The notes: generated by a model from the sequence alone, not told the origin. A stretch of 6,299 nucleotides of DNA from Rhizobacter sp. (GCA_025360945.1 JANYBE010000163.1:1-6299), one strand, 5' to 3'. Numbered from the stretch's first letter, positions 1 to 6,179 are shown. Numbers and translations are program-made.

Positions 1-988
1 CGAGAATCACGACCGGCAAGCCGGCGTTTAGGAAGTTCATCGCGATGCCGCCGCCCATCGTGCCGGCGCCAATCACCGCGAGTTTGTTGACGTCGCGGAT
101 CGGCGTGTCGGGCGGCACGCCGGGGATCTTGGTCGTCGCGCGTTCGGCCATGAACGCGTGGCGCAGCGCCTTGCTTTCGGGCGTAAACATCAGCGCAGTG
201 AATAGCTCGCGCTCGAGCTTCATACCTTCGTCGAACTTCAGGCGCAGCGAGCCGGCCACCGCCTCGACACACTTCAGCGGCGCCGGGAAATTCCTGGACA
301 TGCCGCCGACCATGTTCTTGACGAACTGGACGTAGGCATCGGCGTTCGGGTGTTTGACCTTGAGATCGCGCACCAGCGGCAGCGGCCGCCCGCCCTTCGC
401 GTGGACCTCGGCGACCTCGGCGGCGAACGCGAGCGCACCGGCGAGCAGGTCACCGTCGATCATCTTGTCGAACAGCTTCTGGCCCGGCGCCACGCTGAGC
501 ATCTCGCTCTTCACCGGCTCGCCGCTGACGATCATGTTCATCGCGTTCTCGACGCCGATCACGCGCGGCAGGCGCTGCGTGCCGCCGGCACCGGGGATCA
601 GGCCGATCTTCACCTCGGGCAACGCGACCTGCGTGCCAGGCGAAGCGACACGGTAGTGGCAGCCGAGCGCCAGCTCCAGTCCGCCACCCATGCACACCGT
701 GTGGATCGCAGCGACGATGGGCTTGCTGCTGGCCTCGAGCGCCAAGATCACACTGAGCAGGTTGGGCTCGGCTAGCGCCTTGGGCGAGCCGAACTCCTTG
801 ATATCGGCGCCGCCCGAGAACGCCTTGCCGGCGCCAGTGATCACGATGGCCTTCACGGCTGCATCGGCGATCGCCTTGTCCAGCCCGTTGACGATGCCCA
901 GTCGCGTGGCAAAGCCGAGGCCGTTGACGGGCGGGTTGTCAAGCGTGATGACGGCCACATTGCCGCGAAGTTCGTAGTTGGCGCTCAT
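1..988 (-). CDS. Bifunctional enoyl-CoA hydratase / 3-hydroxyacyl-CoA dehydrogenase, FadB/FadJ-like (partial, N-terminal 329 residues)
   Basis: This is the N-terminal part of a cytoplasmic beta-oxidation enzyme; the frame stays open to the left window edge, so the C-terminus is missing. Residues about 1-190 are a crotonase (enoyl-CoA hydratase) domain. They show the oxyanion-hole segments SGGADI (58-63) and GGG (101-103), and both acid/base glutamates: E105 in GGGLELAL and E125 in LPEVKIG, followed by IPGAGGTQRLPR. A linker leads to a Rossmann NAD-binding start at about 303, with GAGTMGGG (307-314). The family hydrates 2-enoyl-CoA and then oxidises the 3-hydroxyacyl-CoA with NAD. Whole proteins are usually about 700 residues, so roughly half is absent. 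The ATG at 988 is supported by GAGGG at 1000-996, seven bases upstream. It follows the liv operon on the same strand but is separated by a terminator and has its own putative operator. Substrate chain length, and whether it pairs with a thiolase, cannot be told here. The domain assignment is firm; the choice between FadB, FadJ and other subtypes is not. Confidence 0.93.
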   Translation of the reverse strand, partial: MSANYELRGNVAVITLDNPPVNGLGFATRLGIVNGLDKAIADAAVKAIVITGAGKAFSGGADIKEFGSPKALAEPNLLSVILALEASSKPIVAAIHTVCMGGGLELALGCHYRVASPGTQVALPEVKIGLIPGAGGTQRLPRVIGVENAMNMIVSGEPVKSEMLSVAPGQKLFDKMIDGDLLAGALAFAAEVAEVHAKGGRPLPLVRDLKVKHPNADAYVQFVKNMVGGMSRNFPAPLKCVEAVAGSLRLKFDEGMKLERELFTALMFTPESKALRHAFMAERATTKIPGVPPDTPIRDVNKLAVIGAGTMGGGIAMNFLNAGLPVVIL

Positions 989-1019
989 AGGGTGTCCCTC
1001 GAATGGAATCGGCAAAAAA

Positions 1020-1031
1020 GAACGATCGTTC
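1020..1031. promoter_or_regulatory. Perfect 12-base palindrome, probable TetR-type operator for the beta-oxidation gene
   Basis: GAACGATCGTTC is a perfect inverted repeat with no spacer. It lies 31 bases upstream of the beta-oxidation start codon and directly downstream of a -10-like hexamer, so it would cover the transcription start. Short palindromes of this shape are typical operators of TetR-family repressors, several of which (for example PsrA and FadP) control fatty-acid degradation in proteobacteria. Which regulator binds here is inference; no regulator gene is in the window. Confidence 0.55.
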
Positions 1032-1032
1032 G

Positions 1033-1038
1033 ATTCTA
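1033..1038 (-). promoter_or_regulatory. Possible -10 element for the beta-oxidation gene
   Basis: The minus strand reads TAGAAT, one mismatch from TATAAT, two bases upstream of the 12-base palindrome. No acceptable -35 hexamer lies 15-18 bases upstream, because that stretch is occupied by the terminator hairpin. If this is a promoter it is weak, activator-dependent, or uses another sigma factor. The initiation point would fall inside the palindrome, which fits repression by occlusion. Confidence 0.3.
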
Positions 1039-1049
1039 GGCTTACGAAG

Positions 1050-1081
1050 AAAAAAGGCGCTGTCTCTGCTGTGACAGCGCC
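1050..1081 (-). terminator. Rho-independent terminator of the liv operon
   Basis: On the minus strand a perfect 9-base-pair stem (GGCGCTGTC at 1081-1073, GACAGCGCC at 1064-1056) with an 8-base loop is followed at once by six T residues (1055-1050). It begins 25 bases after the livF stop codon, the expected place for the end of the operon. It separates livF from the downstream beta-oxidation gene, so that gene probably relies mainly on its own promoter. Confidence 0.9.
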
Positions 1082-1106
1082 ATGACATACCGGTCGTGCA
1101 GACAGG

Positions 1107-1814
1107 TCAGACCTCGAGCCACTCCTTGCGGATCTCGGCGTTGGCACGCAGCGCTGCCGGCGGGCCTTCAAACACGATACTCCCGTGGCCCATCACATAG
1201 CAACGCTCGGAGATTTCAAGCGCTATCGTCAGCTTCTGCTCGACCAGCAGCACCGACACGCCGCGGTCCTTCAGCGTCTTCAGGTACTGCGCCACGAGCT
1301 CGACGATCTTGGGCGCGAGGCCCTCGGTCGGCTCGTCGATCATGATCAGGTCCGGGTCGCCCATCAGCGTGCGGCACAGCGTCAGCATCTGCTGCTCGCC
1401 GCCCGACAGCACGCCGGCCTCGGTGTGCTCACGCTCCTTGAGGCGCGGGAACATCGTGTACATGTCGGCGAACGACCAGCGCGGCTTGGACTTGCTACCG
1501 CGCTTGCCGCGCTTCTCGCCCAGCATTAGATTCTGTTCGACGGTGAGCTTGGGGAAGATGTCGCGGTTCTCCGGGACGTAGCCGATGCCACGGTGTGCGA
1601 TGTCGAAGGCGTGGTTGCCGAGGATCTCGTGGTCGCGGAACTTGACCGAACCTTCGCCCTGCACTAATCCCATGATGGTCTTCACGGTGGTCGAGCGGCC
1701 CGAGCCGTTGCGCCCGAGCAGGCTCACGATCTCGCCCTCGCCGACGCGCATGTCGACGCCGTGCAGAATATGGCTCTTGCCGTAGTAGGCATGCAATCCC
1801 TGTAGCTGCAGCAT
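1107..1814 (-). CDS. livF: HAAT-family ABC importer ATPase LivF, with variant Walker A motif
   Basis: This 235-residue ATP-binding subunit works on the cytoplasmic face of the importer; its length is normal for LivF. Motifs in order: Walker A variant GRNGSGRST (34-42) with R40 where lysine is expected; PENRD (81-85) in the Q-loop region, with E82 at the Q position as in other LivF proteins; a basic stretch at 101-112; canonical signature LSGGEQ (136-141); Walker B LIMIDEP (156-162) with catalytic E161; D-loop region EGLAP; and Q193 in VEQK where most ABC ATPases have the switch histidine, which is usual for LivF. The ATG at 1814 overlaps the livG stop by one base (TGATG), so translation is probably coupled. 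A purine-rich GAGGCGGGA just upstream can serve as ribosome site. It is the last gene of the operon, followed 25 bases later by an intrinsic terminator. The family assignment is very secure. The K-to-R change is clear in the DNA (codon CGC) and may be shared by a Burkholderiales subgroup, which I recall but cannot check. Confidence 0.96.
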   Translation of the reverse strand: MLQLQGLHAYYGKSHILHGVDMRVGEGEIVSLLGRNGSGRSTTVKTIMGLVQGEGSVKFRDHEILGNHAFDIAHRGIGYVPENRDIFPKLTVEQNLMLGEKRGKRGSKSKPRWSFADMYTMFPRLKEREHTEAGVLSGGEQQMLTLCRTLMGDPDLIMIDEPTEGLAPKIVELVAQYLKTLKDRGVSVLLVEQKLTIALEISERCYVMGHGSIVFEGPPAALRANAEIRKEWLEV

Positions 1815-2590
1815 CAGTGTCCCGCCTCTGCCGCCTGCGCATCGGCGAGCACCGATCCGAGATAGGCCTCTTGGACCTTTGGGTTCGCCCTTACCGCCTC
1901 CGGCACGTCGAACGCGATCACCTCACCGTAGACCAGCACCGCGATCTTGTCAGCCAGCCCGAACACCACGCCCATGTCGTGCTCGACCGTCAGCAGTGTC
2001 TTGCCCACCGTCACCTCCCGGATCAGCTCAATGAAGCGGCTCGTCTCGCTCTTGCTCATGCCGGCGGTGGGCTCGTCGAGCAGCACCACGTCCGCGACAC
2101 CGGCGATCGTGATACCGATCTCGAGCGCGCGCTGTTCCGCATACGACAGATTCATCGCCAGCGTGTTGCGCTTGCGGTCGAGCTTGATCATCTGCAGCAG
2201 CTCTTCGGCACGCTGGTTCGCATCGTCCAGCCCGGCGAGGAACTTCCAAAAAGCGTACTTGTAGCCCAGCGACCAGAGTACGCCGCAGCGCAGGTTCTCG
2301 AACACCGACAGGCGGCCGAAGATGTTGGTGATCTGGAAGCTGCGCGCCAGCCCCAGGCGGCTGATCTCGAAGGGCCTGAGGCCGTCGATGCGCTGGCCGT
2401 TCAGCAGGATTTCGCCGCCGGTGGCGCCGAAGCGGCCGCTGATGAGATTGAACAGCGTCGACTTGCCGGCACCATTCGGTCCGATGATCGCAACGCGCTC
2501 GCCCGCCACGACCGCCAGGTCGGCGCCGCGGATGATCTCGGTCTTGCCGAAGGATTTTCGCAGGCCCTTGAGTTCGAGTGCGAAGCTCAT
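1814..2590 (-). CDS. livG: HAAT-family ABC importer ATPase LivG, with variant signature motif
   Basis: This 258-residue ATP-binding subunit is the presumed heterodimer partner of LivF. Motifs: canonical Walker A GPNGAGKST (37-45) with K43; Q-loop Q86 in RSFQITNIF; signature region NLSYAEQRALEIG, in which LSYAEQ (148-153) has A151 where LivG proteins usually have glycine (LSYGEQ/LSYGQQ); Walker B VVLLDEP (168-174) with E173; D-loop region TAGMS; and switch histidine H204 in TVEHD. The C-terminal tail, after about 225, carries the LivG-type end with EAYLG. The ATG at 2590 overlaps the livM stop by four bases (ATGA) and has a good ribosome site, GGGAGG at 2603-2598, seven bases upstream, inside the livM coding end. 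Its stop overlaps the livF start by one base. Gene order and motifs make the assignment very secure; the substrate is determined by the binding protein and permeases, not by this subunit. Confidence 0.96.
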   Translation of the reverse strand: MSFALELKGLRKSFGKTEIIRGADLAVVAGERVAIIGPNGAGKSTLFNLISGRFGATGGEILLNGQRIDGLRPFEISRLGLARSFQITNIFGRLSVFENLRCGVLWSLGYKYAFWKFLAGLDDANQRAEELLQMIKLDRKRNTLAMNLSYAEQRALEIGITIAGVADVVLLDEPTAGMSKSETSRFIELIREVTVGKTLLTVEHDMGVVFGLADKIAVLVYGEVIAFDVPEAVRANPKVQEAYLGSVLADAQAAEAGH

Positions 2591-3882
2591 TGCGCCGCCT
2601 CCCGGCGTTTGATGTCGGCCTCGATTTCTTCCTGCACCTGGCCCCAGACCTGCACAAAGCGGCGCCTGACCATCTCCAGCAAGGCGACCCCCACGACAAA
2701 CACGACACCGGTGCCCACCCAGCTCGCCGCACTGTCGGTGTCGAGGTCGACGCCGAAGAACCTGAGCTTAGAACCCGACCCCACGTTGAGCTGGATCTGG
2801 TAGATCATTTCCACGATCGCGGCGCCACCGACCACGGCCGGCACGCCGCTCAAGACGAGGGCTAGGTAGGGGCCTAGCAGCCGCTTTAGTTTGCCGAACG
2901 CGGCGACGCGGACATTCATCATGATCAGGCTCGCGACCCCGCCGGGCGCATACATCACCATCAGCAGGAACACAAGGCCGATGTACAGCAACCAGGCCTT
3001 GGTCACCTCCGACAGCAGCACCGATGCGAACACCAGCAGCACGGCGCCAATCATCGGTCCGAAGAAGAAGGTGGCGCCACCGAGGAAAGTGAACAGCAAA
3101 TAGCCGCCCGAACGCACCGAACTCAGCCCGTCGGACGCATTGACAATTTCGAAGTTGATGCCGGCCAGCGCGCCGCCGATGCCGGCGAAGAACCCAGCGA
3201 TAATGAAGCTAAGGTAGCGCACCCACTGCGTGTCGTAGCCGATGAACTCGACGCGCTCGGGGTTGTCACGCACCGCATTGAGCATGCGACCCAGCGGCGT
3301 CGCCGTGAACGCGTACATCAGCCCGGTCGAGATAAAGCAATATACCGCGATCAAGTAGTACACCTGAATCTGCGGCCCGAAGGTGAGGCCCATGAAGCCG
3401 CCACCATAGACGCGGTTGGTCGTGATCCCGCCTTCGCCGCCAAAGAAGCCGGGGAACATCAACGACATGGCCGCCACGAGCTCGCCCATGCCCAGCGTGA
3501 TCATCGCGAACGTGGTGCCGGATTTCTTGGTCGTCACATAACCGAACAAGGCGGCGAAGAACAGGCCGGACAGCCCGCCCACCAGCGGAATGACGACCAG
3601 CGGCAGTGGCAGCGCGCCCTTGGTCGCCAGATTCATCGCGTGCACTGCCAGGAATGCGCCGAGCCCGGTGTACACGGCGTGACCGAAACTCAGCATGCCG
3701 CCCTGGCCGAGCAGCATGTTGTAGCTCAGGCAGATGATGATGAGGTAGCCCATCTGCGACAGCAGGGTCAGCGCCAGGCTGCTGCGAAATATCAGCGGGA
3801 GCACGATCAGCAGCGCAGCGAACAGTGACCAGACTATCAGTCGGCTGGCCTTGCTCGCGCGAGGCTTGAGAAGCGCGGCCAT
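2587..3882 (-). CDS. livM: HAAT-family ABC importer permease LivM, with C-terminal extension
   Basis: This 431-residue inner-membrane protein is one of the two permease halves. A short N-terminus is followed by the LivM hallmark SYNMLLGQGGMLSFGHA (53-69), then the loop GGEGGITTNR (148-157). The cytoplasmic coupling helix region comes next: LGRMLNAVRDNPERVEFIGY, about 197-216. Hydrophobic segments lie near 14-34, 38-58, 63-83, 93-115, 122-142, 172-192, 222-243, 262-288 and 296-312. The normal LivM core ends near YAPGGVASL (311-319). Residues 320-431 are extra: hydrophobic spans near 334-356 and 386-404, an intervening loop with acidic DLDTDS, and a charged, probably helical tail rich in E, K and R. 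E. coli LivM is of similar total length, but there the added residues are, to my knowledge, at the N-terminus. The ATG at 3882 overlaps the livH stop by one base (TGATG), with GAGAGGG just upstream. The family call is secure; the role of the extension is unknown. Confidence 0.95.
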   Translation of the reverse strand: MAALLKPRASKASRLIVWSLFAALLIVLPLIFRSSLALTLLSQMGYLIIICLSYNMLLGQGGMLSFGHAVYTGLGAFLAVHAMNLATKGALPLPLVVIPLVGGLSGLFFAALFGYVTTKKSGTTFAMITLGMGELVAAMSLMFPGFFGGEGGITTNRVYGGGFMGLTFGPQIQVYYLIAVYCFISTGLMYAFTATPLGRMLNAVRDNPERVEFIGYDTQWVRYLSFIIAGFFAGIGGALAGINFEIVNASDGLSSVRSGGYLLFTFLGGATFFFGPMIGAVLLVFASVLLSEVTKAWLLYIGLVFLLMVMYAPGGVASLIMMNVRVAAFGKLKRLLGPYLALVLSGVPAVVGGAAIVEMIYQIQLNVGSGSKLRFFGVDLDTDSAASWVGTGVVFVVGVALLEMVRRRFVQVWGQVQEEIEADIKRREAAQ

Positions 3883-4829
3883 CAGCCCTCTCGCTTTCCG
3901 AGCAGTCCCTTGGGTCTGAAGATCAGGATCAGCACCAGCAGGAGGTAGGGCAGGATGGGCGCAACCTGCGCAACACTGAGCTTCAGAAGCTCGTAGCCGA
4001 AGGTCTGCTCGGTGACCTGCACGCCGATCGCCTGCAGCCCTGAGGCCAACGACTGGTCGATCGCCACCGCAAAGGTCTGCAGCACGCCGATCAGCAAGGA
4101 CGCGAGGAACGCCCCCGCGAGCGAGCCCATGCCGCCCACCACCACGACCACGAAGACGATCGAGCCGACGGCACCGGCCATCGAGGGCTCGGTCACGTAG
4201 GTGTTACCGCCGATGACACCGGCCAGCGCCGCCAGCGCCGCACCGCCCCCGAACACGAGCATGAATACGCGTGGCACGTTGTGGCCGAGCGACTCGACCG
4301 CATCGGGATGGGTCAGTGCGGCCTGGATCACCAGGCCGATTCGCGTGCGCGTGAGCAGCAGCCAGACCGACAGCAGCATCAGCAACGCGAGGAGCATGAT
4401 GAACGAGCGCGACTTCGGAAACTGGGTTCCGAACAGCGTGAACAGCGGCCCCTGCAGTTGCTCGGGTAGGCCGTACGGCACCGTGGCATTGCCCCAGACC
4501 AGGCGCACGAGCTCGAGAATCAGGTACGACATGCCGAAGGTCACCAGCAGCTCGGGCACGTGGCCGAACTTGTGGACCCGACGCAGGCTGTAGCGCTCAA
4601 ATGCGGCGCCGAGCAAGCCGACCAACGCCGGCGCGATGAACAGCGCCGGCCAGAAGCCGATCGCTCCCGAGATCGTATAGGCGAAATAGGCACCCAGCAT
4701 GTAGAAGCTCGTGTGCGCGAAATTGAGCACGCCCATCATGCTGAAGATCAGCGTCAGGCCCGAGCTGAGCATGAACAGCAACAGCCCGTAGCTCAGGCCG
4801 TTCAGAAGCGAGATGACGAAGAATTCCAC
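3882..4829 (-). CDS. livH: HAAT-family ABC importer permease LivH (GTG start)
   Basis: This 315-residue inner-membrane permease half pairs with LivM. It has the characteristic N-terminal pattern with MGVLNFAHTSFYMLGAY (32-48), VPELLVTFGMSYLILE (91-106), the coupling-loop region RTRIGLVIQAALTHPDAVES (161-180), the glycine-rich VVVVGGMGSLAGAFL (228-242) and the typical C-terminus FRPKGLLGKREG (304-315). About eight hydrophobic segments are visible, near 5-28, 34-54, 60-78, 93-112, 143-160, 186-208, 221-250 and 290-304. A hydrophilic stretch at about 256-280 separates the last two. The chosen start is GTG at 4829: it gives the usual LivH N-terminus (MEFFVISLLNGLSYG), there is no in-frame ATG upstream in the gap, and the first internal ATG (residue 20) would cut off the first membrane segment. 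No good Shine-Dalgarno sequence precedes it. It is the first of four overlapping genes and lies 97 bases after the binding-protein gene, beyond a hairpin. Confidence 0.95.
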   Translation of the reverse strand: MEFFVISLLNGLSYGLLLFMLSSGLTLIFSMMGVLNFAHTSFYMLGAYFAYTISGAIGFWPALFIAPALVGLLGAAFERYSLRRVHKFGHVPELLVTFGMSYLILELVRLVWGNATVPYGLPEQLQGPLFTLFGTQFPKSRSFIMLLALLMLLSVWLLLTRTRIGLVIQAALTHPDAVESLGHNVPRVFMLVFGGGAALAALAGVIGGNTYVTEPSMAGAVGSIVFVVVVVGGMGSLAGAFLASLLIGVLQTFAVAIDQSLASGLQAIGVQVTEQTFGYELLKLSVAQVAPILPYLLLVLILIFRPKGLLGKREG

Positions 4830-4868
4830 GGGCTGGCGGGTTGTTGTTGCGCGGGAAGCGGGGGCCGC

Positions 4869-4915
4869 AAAAGCAGCCGGCGAGCGATTTTCATCCCTCG
4901 CCGGCGAGTCGTTTT
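4869..4915. repeat. Short near-identical direct repeat in the binding-protein/livH gap
   Basis: On the plus strand GCCGGCGAG followed by CGATTTT (4876-4891) recurs as GCCGGCGAG followed by TCGTTTT (4900-4915). The 9-base cores are identical and the flanks similar. The second copy overlaps the self-complementary CTCGCCGGCGAG (4897-4908), so the same bases build both the direct repeat and the hairpin. A local duplication or a small intergenic repeat unit are both possible. Confidence 0.5.
4876..4905 (-). promoter_or_regulatory. GC-rich intercistronic hairpin between the binding-protein gene and livH
   Basis: The minus-strand transcript would form a perfect 9-base-pair stem (GCCGGCGAG at 4905-4897, CTCGCCGGC at 4884-4876) with a 12-base loop, followed by TGCTTTT. 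The T run is short (four), so this is at most a leaky terminator. It could equally be an mRNA-stabilising stem at the 3' end of the binding-protein message. Either role would favour excess binding protein over membrane subunits, as is usual for such importers. It starts 22 bases past the binding-protein stop. The effect on expression is inference. Confidence 0.6.
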
Positions 4916-4926
4916 CGCGCTACGAA

Positions 4927-6165
4927 TCAGAGCGACGGTCGCTTCATGTCGCAAGAGGTCGGGGTACTCGCGATGTACGGCTCGAGGTACTTGACCGGCG
5001 CGAAGGTGAAGCCCGTGTTCTCGACGCTGTACTTGTTCTTCGCGTCGACCTTCTGCCATTTGGAGATCCACAGACCCTGCTGCATCTGGTGATCGGTCTT
5101 GCGAATCTCGCTCTCGCCGTTGAAGCCCTTGAACTTGAGCCCTTCCATGGCCGACGCGACCTTCATGGGGTCGGTCGACTTGGCCTTGGCCATCGCGTCG
5201 CCGAGCAGGACGATCGCGTTGTAGATCGAGAAGGTGTAGAAGTCGTCGTTAAACTTCTTCTTGAATTCGTTCATCAAGGCGCCCACCTCGCCCACGTAGT
5301 TCGAGTGGTTGTATGCAATCTGGTAGACCTCGAGATCGCCACCCGACGCGAGCGCTGTTGGCGTACCCGAAACGCCGGCGTAGTACGCGTAGATCGGCAC
5401 CTTGAGACCCGAATCGTTGAGCGCCTTGATCAGCAGCGTCATGTCCTGGCCCCAGTTGCCGGTCACGATCGTATCGGCGCCCGAAGCCTTGATCTTGGCG
5501 ACGTAGGGCGAGAAGTCCTTGACCTGGCCGAGCGGGTGCAAGTCCTCGCCGACGATCTTGGCGTCCGGCCGGTTGCGCGCCAGGCCCTCCTTGAAGAACT
5601 TCGCGACCTGCTGGCCATGCGAGTAGTTTTGGTTAATCAGGTAGACCTTCGAGACCTTGGGCTGGTCCTTCATAAAAGCGGTCAGCGCGGCCATCTTCAT
5701 CGATGTGTCGGCATCGAAGCGGAAGTGCGAAAACGTGCACTTCTCGTTCGTCAGCACCGGGTCCACCGCGGCGTAGTTGAAGTAGACGATTTCCTTGCCC
5801 GGGTTGCGCTCGTTGTACTTGGCCACCGCATCGGCCAGCGGCACCGCGACGTTGGAGCCATTGCCCTGCGTCACATAGCGAAAGCCCTGGTCGGCCGCCG
5901 ATTTGAGCAGATTCAGCGCCTCCTGCGGCGAGCTCTTGCTGTCCATGCCGACGACTTCGAAATTGACGCCAGCCGGGTTCTTGGCCCCTGAGAAATGCGC
6001 CGCCACCATTTGCCAGCTGCGGAGCTGGTTCTGCCCCACATTGGCAAACGGCCCCGAGAGCCCCTCGATCATCGCGATCTTGACAGTCTCGCCTTTCTGG
6101 GCGAAGGCACCGACCGCGCCTGCCATCATGATGCCGGTAGCAACGAGCTTAAGTGCGAACTTCAT
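4927..6165 (-). CDS. Periplasmic substrate-binding protein of a HAAT-family ABC importer (LivJ/LivK-type, Peripla_BP_6)
   Basis: This 412-residue secreted receptor captures the ligand in the periplasm and delivers it to LivH-LivM. Residues 1-22 form a signal peptide: basic start MKFALK, hydrophobic core, and AFA at 20-22 as a signal peptidase I site before QKGET. There is no lipobox cysteine, so the mature protein should be soluble. The mature chain begins with TVKIAMIEGLSGPFANVGQ (27-45), the standard opening of Peripla_BP_6 proteins. GNGSNVAVPLADAV (101-114) and the following strand belong to the first lobe, and VYLINQNYSHGQQVAK (174-189) to the second. Mature cysteines are C143 and C405; whether they pair is unknown. 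The ATG at 6165 is preferred over the in-frame ATG at 6276 because it gives a proper signal peptide and has AGGAG nine bases upstream. It is first in the operon and probably its most highly translated product. Branched-chain amino acids are the family default; the true ligand cannot be told from the sequence. Confidence 0.94.
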   Translation of the reverse strand: MKFALKLVATGIMMAGAVGAFAQKGETVKIAMIEGLSGPFANVGQNQLRSWQMVAAHFSGAKNPAGVNFEVVGMDSKSSPQEALNLLKSAADQGFRYVTQGNGSNVAVPLADAVAKYNERNPGKEIVYFNYAAVDPVLTNEKCTFSHFRFDADTSMKMAALTAFMKDQPKVSKVYLINQNYSHGQQVAKFFKEGLARNRPDAKIVGEDLHPLGQVKDFSPYVAKIKASGADTIVTGNWGQDMTLLIKALNDSGLKVPIYAYYAGVSGTPTALASGGDLEVYQIAYNHSNYVGEVGALMNEFKKKFNDDFYTFSIYNAIVLLGDAMAKAKSTDPMKVASAMEGLKFKGFNGESEIRKTDHQMQQGLWISKWQKVDAKNKYSVENTGFTFAPVKYLEPYIASTPTSCDMKRPSL

Positions 6166-6174
6166 TGGAATGAT

Positions 6175-6179
6175 CTCCT
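6175..6179 (-). promoter_or_regulatory. Ribosome binding site that fixes the binding-protein start
   Basis: The minus strand reads AGGAG, followed by nine bases and then ATG at 6165. It is a strong Shine-Dalgarno sequence in the right position and supports starting translation at the signal peptide rather than at the in-frame ATG 111 bases upstream. Confidence 0.85.

Noticed and set aside
350..775. Plus-strand open frame antisense to the beta-oxidation gene
   Set aside because: The minus strand here shows crotonase motifs with both catalytic glutamates in one uninterrupted frame; the plus-strand product looks like nothing known to me.
1014..1031. The palindrome followed by six T residues on the minus strand as a second terminator
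   Set aside because: The palindrome has no spacer and would give only a 4-base-pair stem with a 4-base loop, too weak to terminate; the position just before a gene start fits an operator better.
1107..1814. LivF as a pseudogene because of the altered Walker A
   Set aside because: The frame is full length, the other motifs are intact, the stop/start overlap with livG is kept, and the complementary change in LivG suggests functional divergence, not decay.
1817..2803. A 328-codon plus-strand open frame antisense to livG and the end of livM
   Set aside because: It has no domain-like motifs and a low-complexity composition, and it lies fully opposite well-supported ABC genes; treated as a shadow.
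4813..5991. A long open frame (392 codons) on the plus strand, antisense to the binding-protein gene
   Set aside because: It mirrors the real gene's codon structure in GC-rich DNA; its translation is rich in R, H, V, L and D with no recognisable domain, while the opposite strand encodes a clear Peripla_BP_6 protein with a signal peptide.
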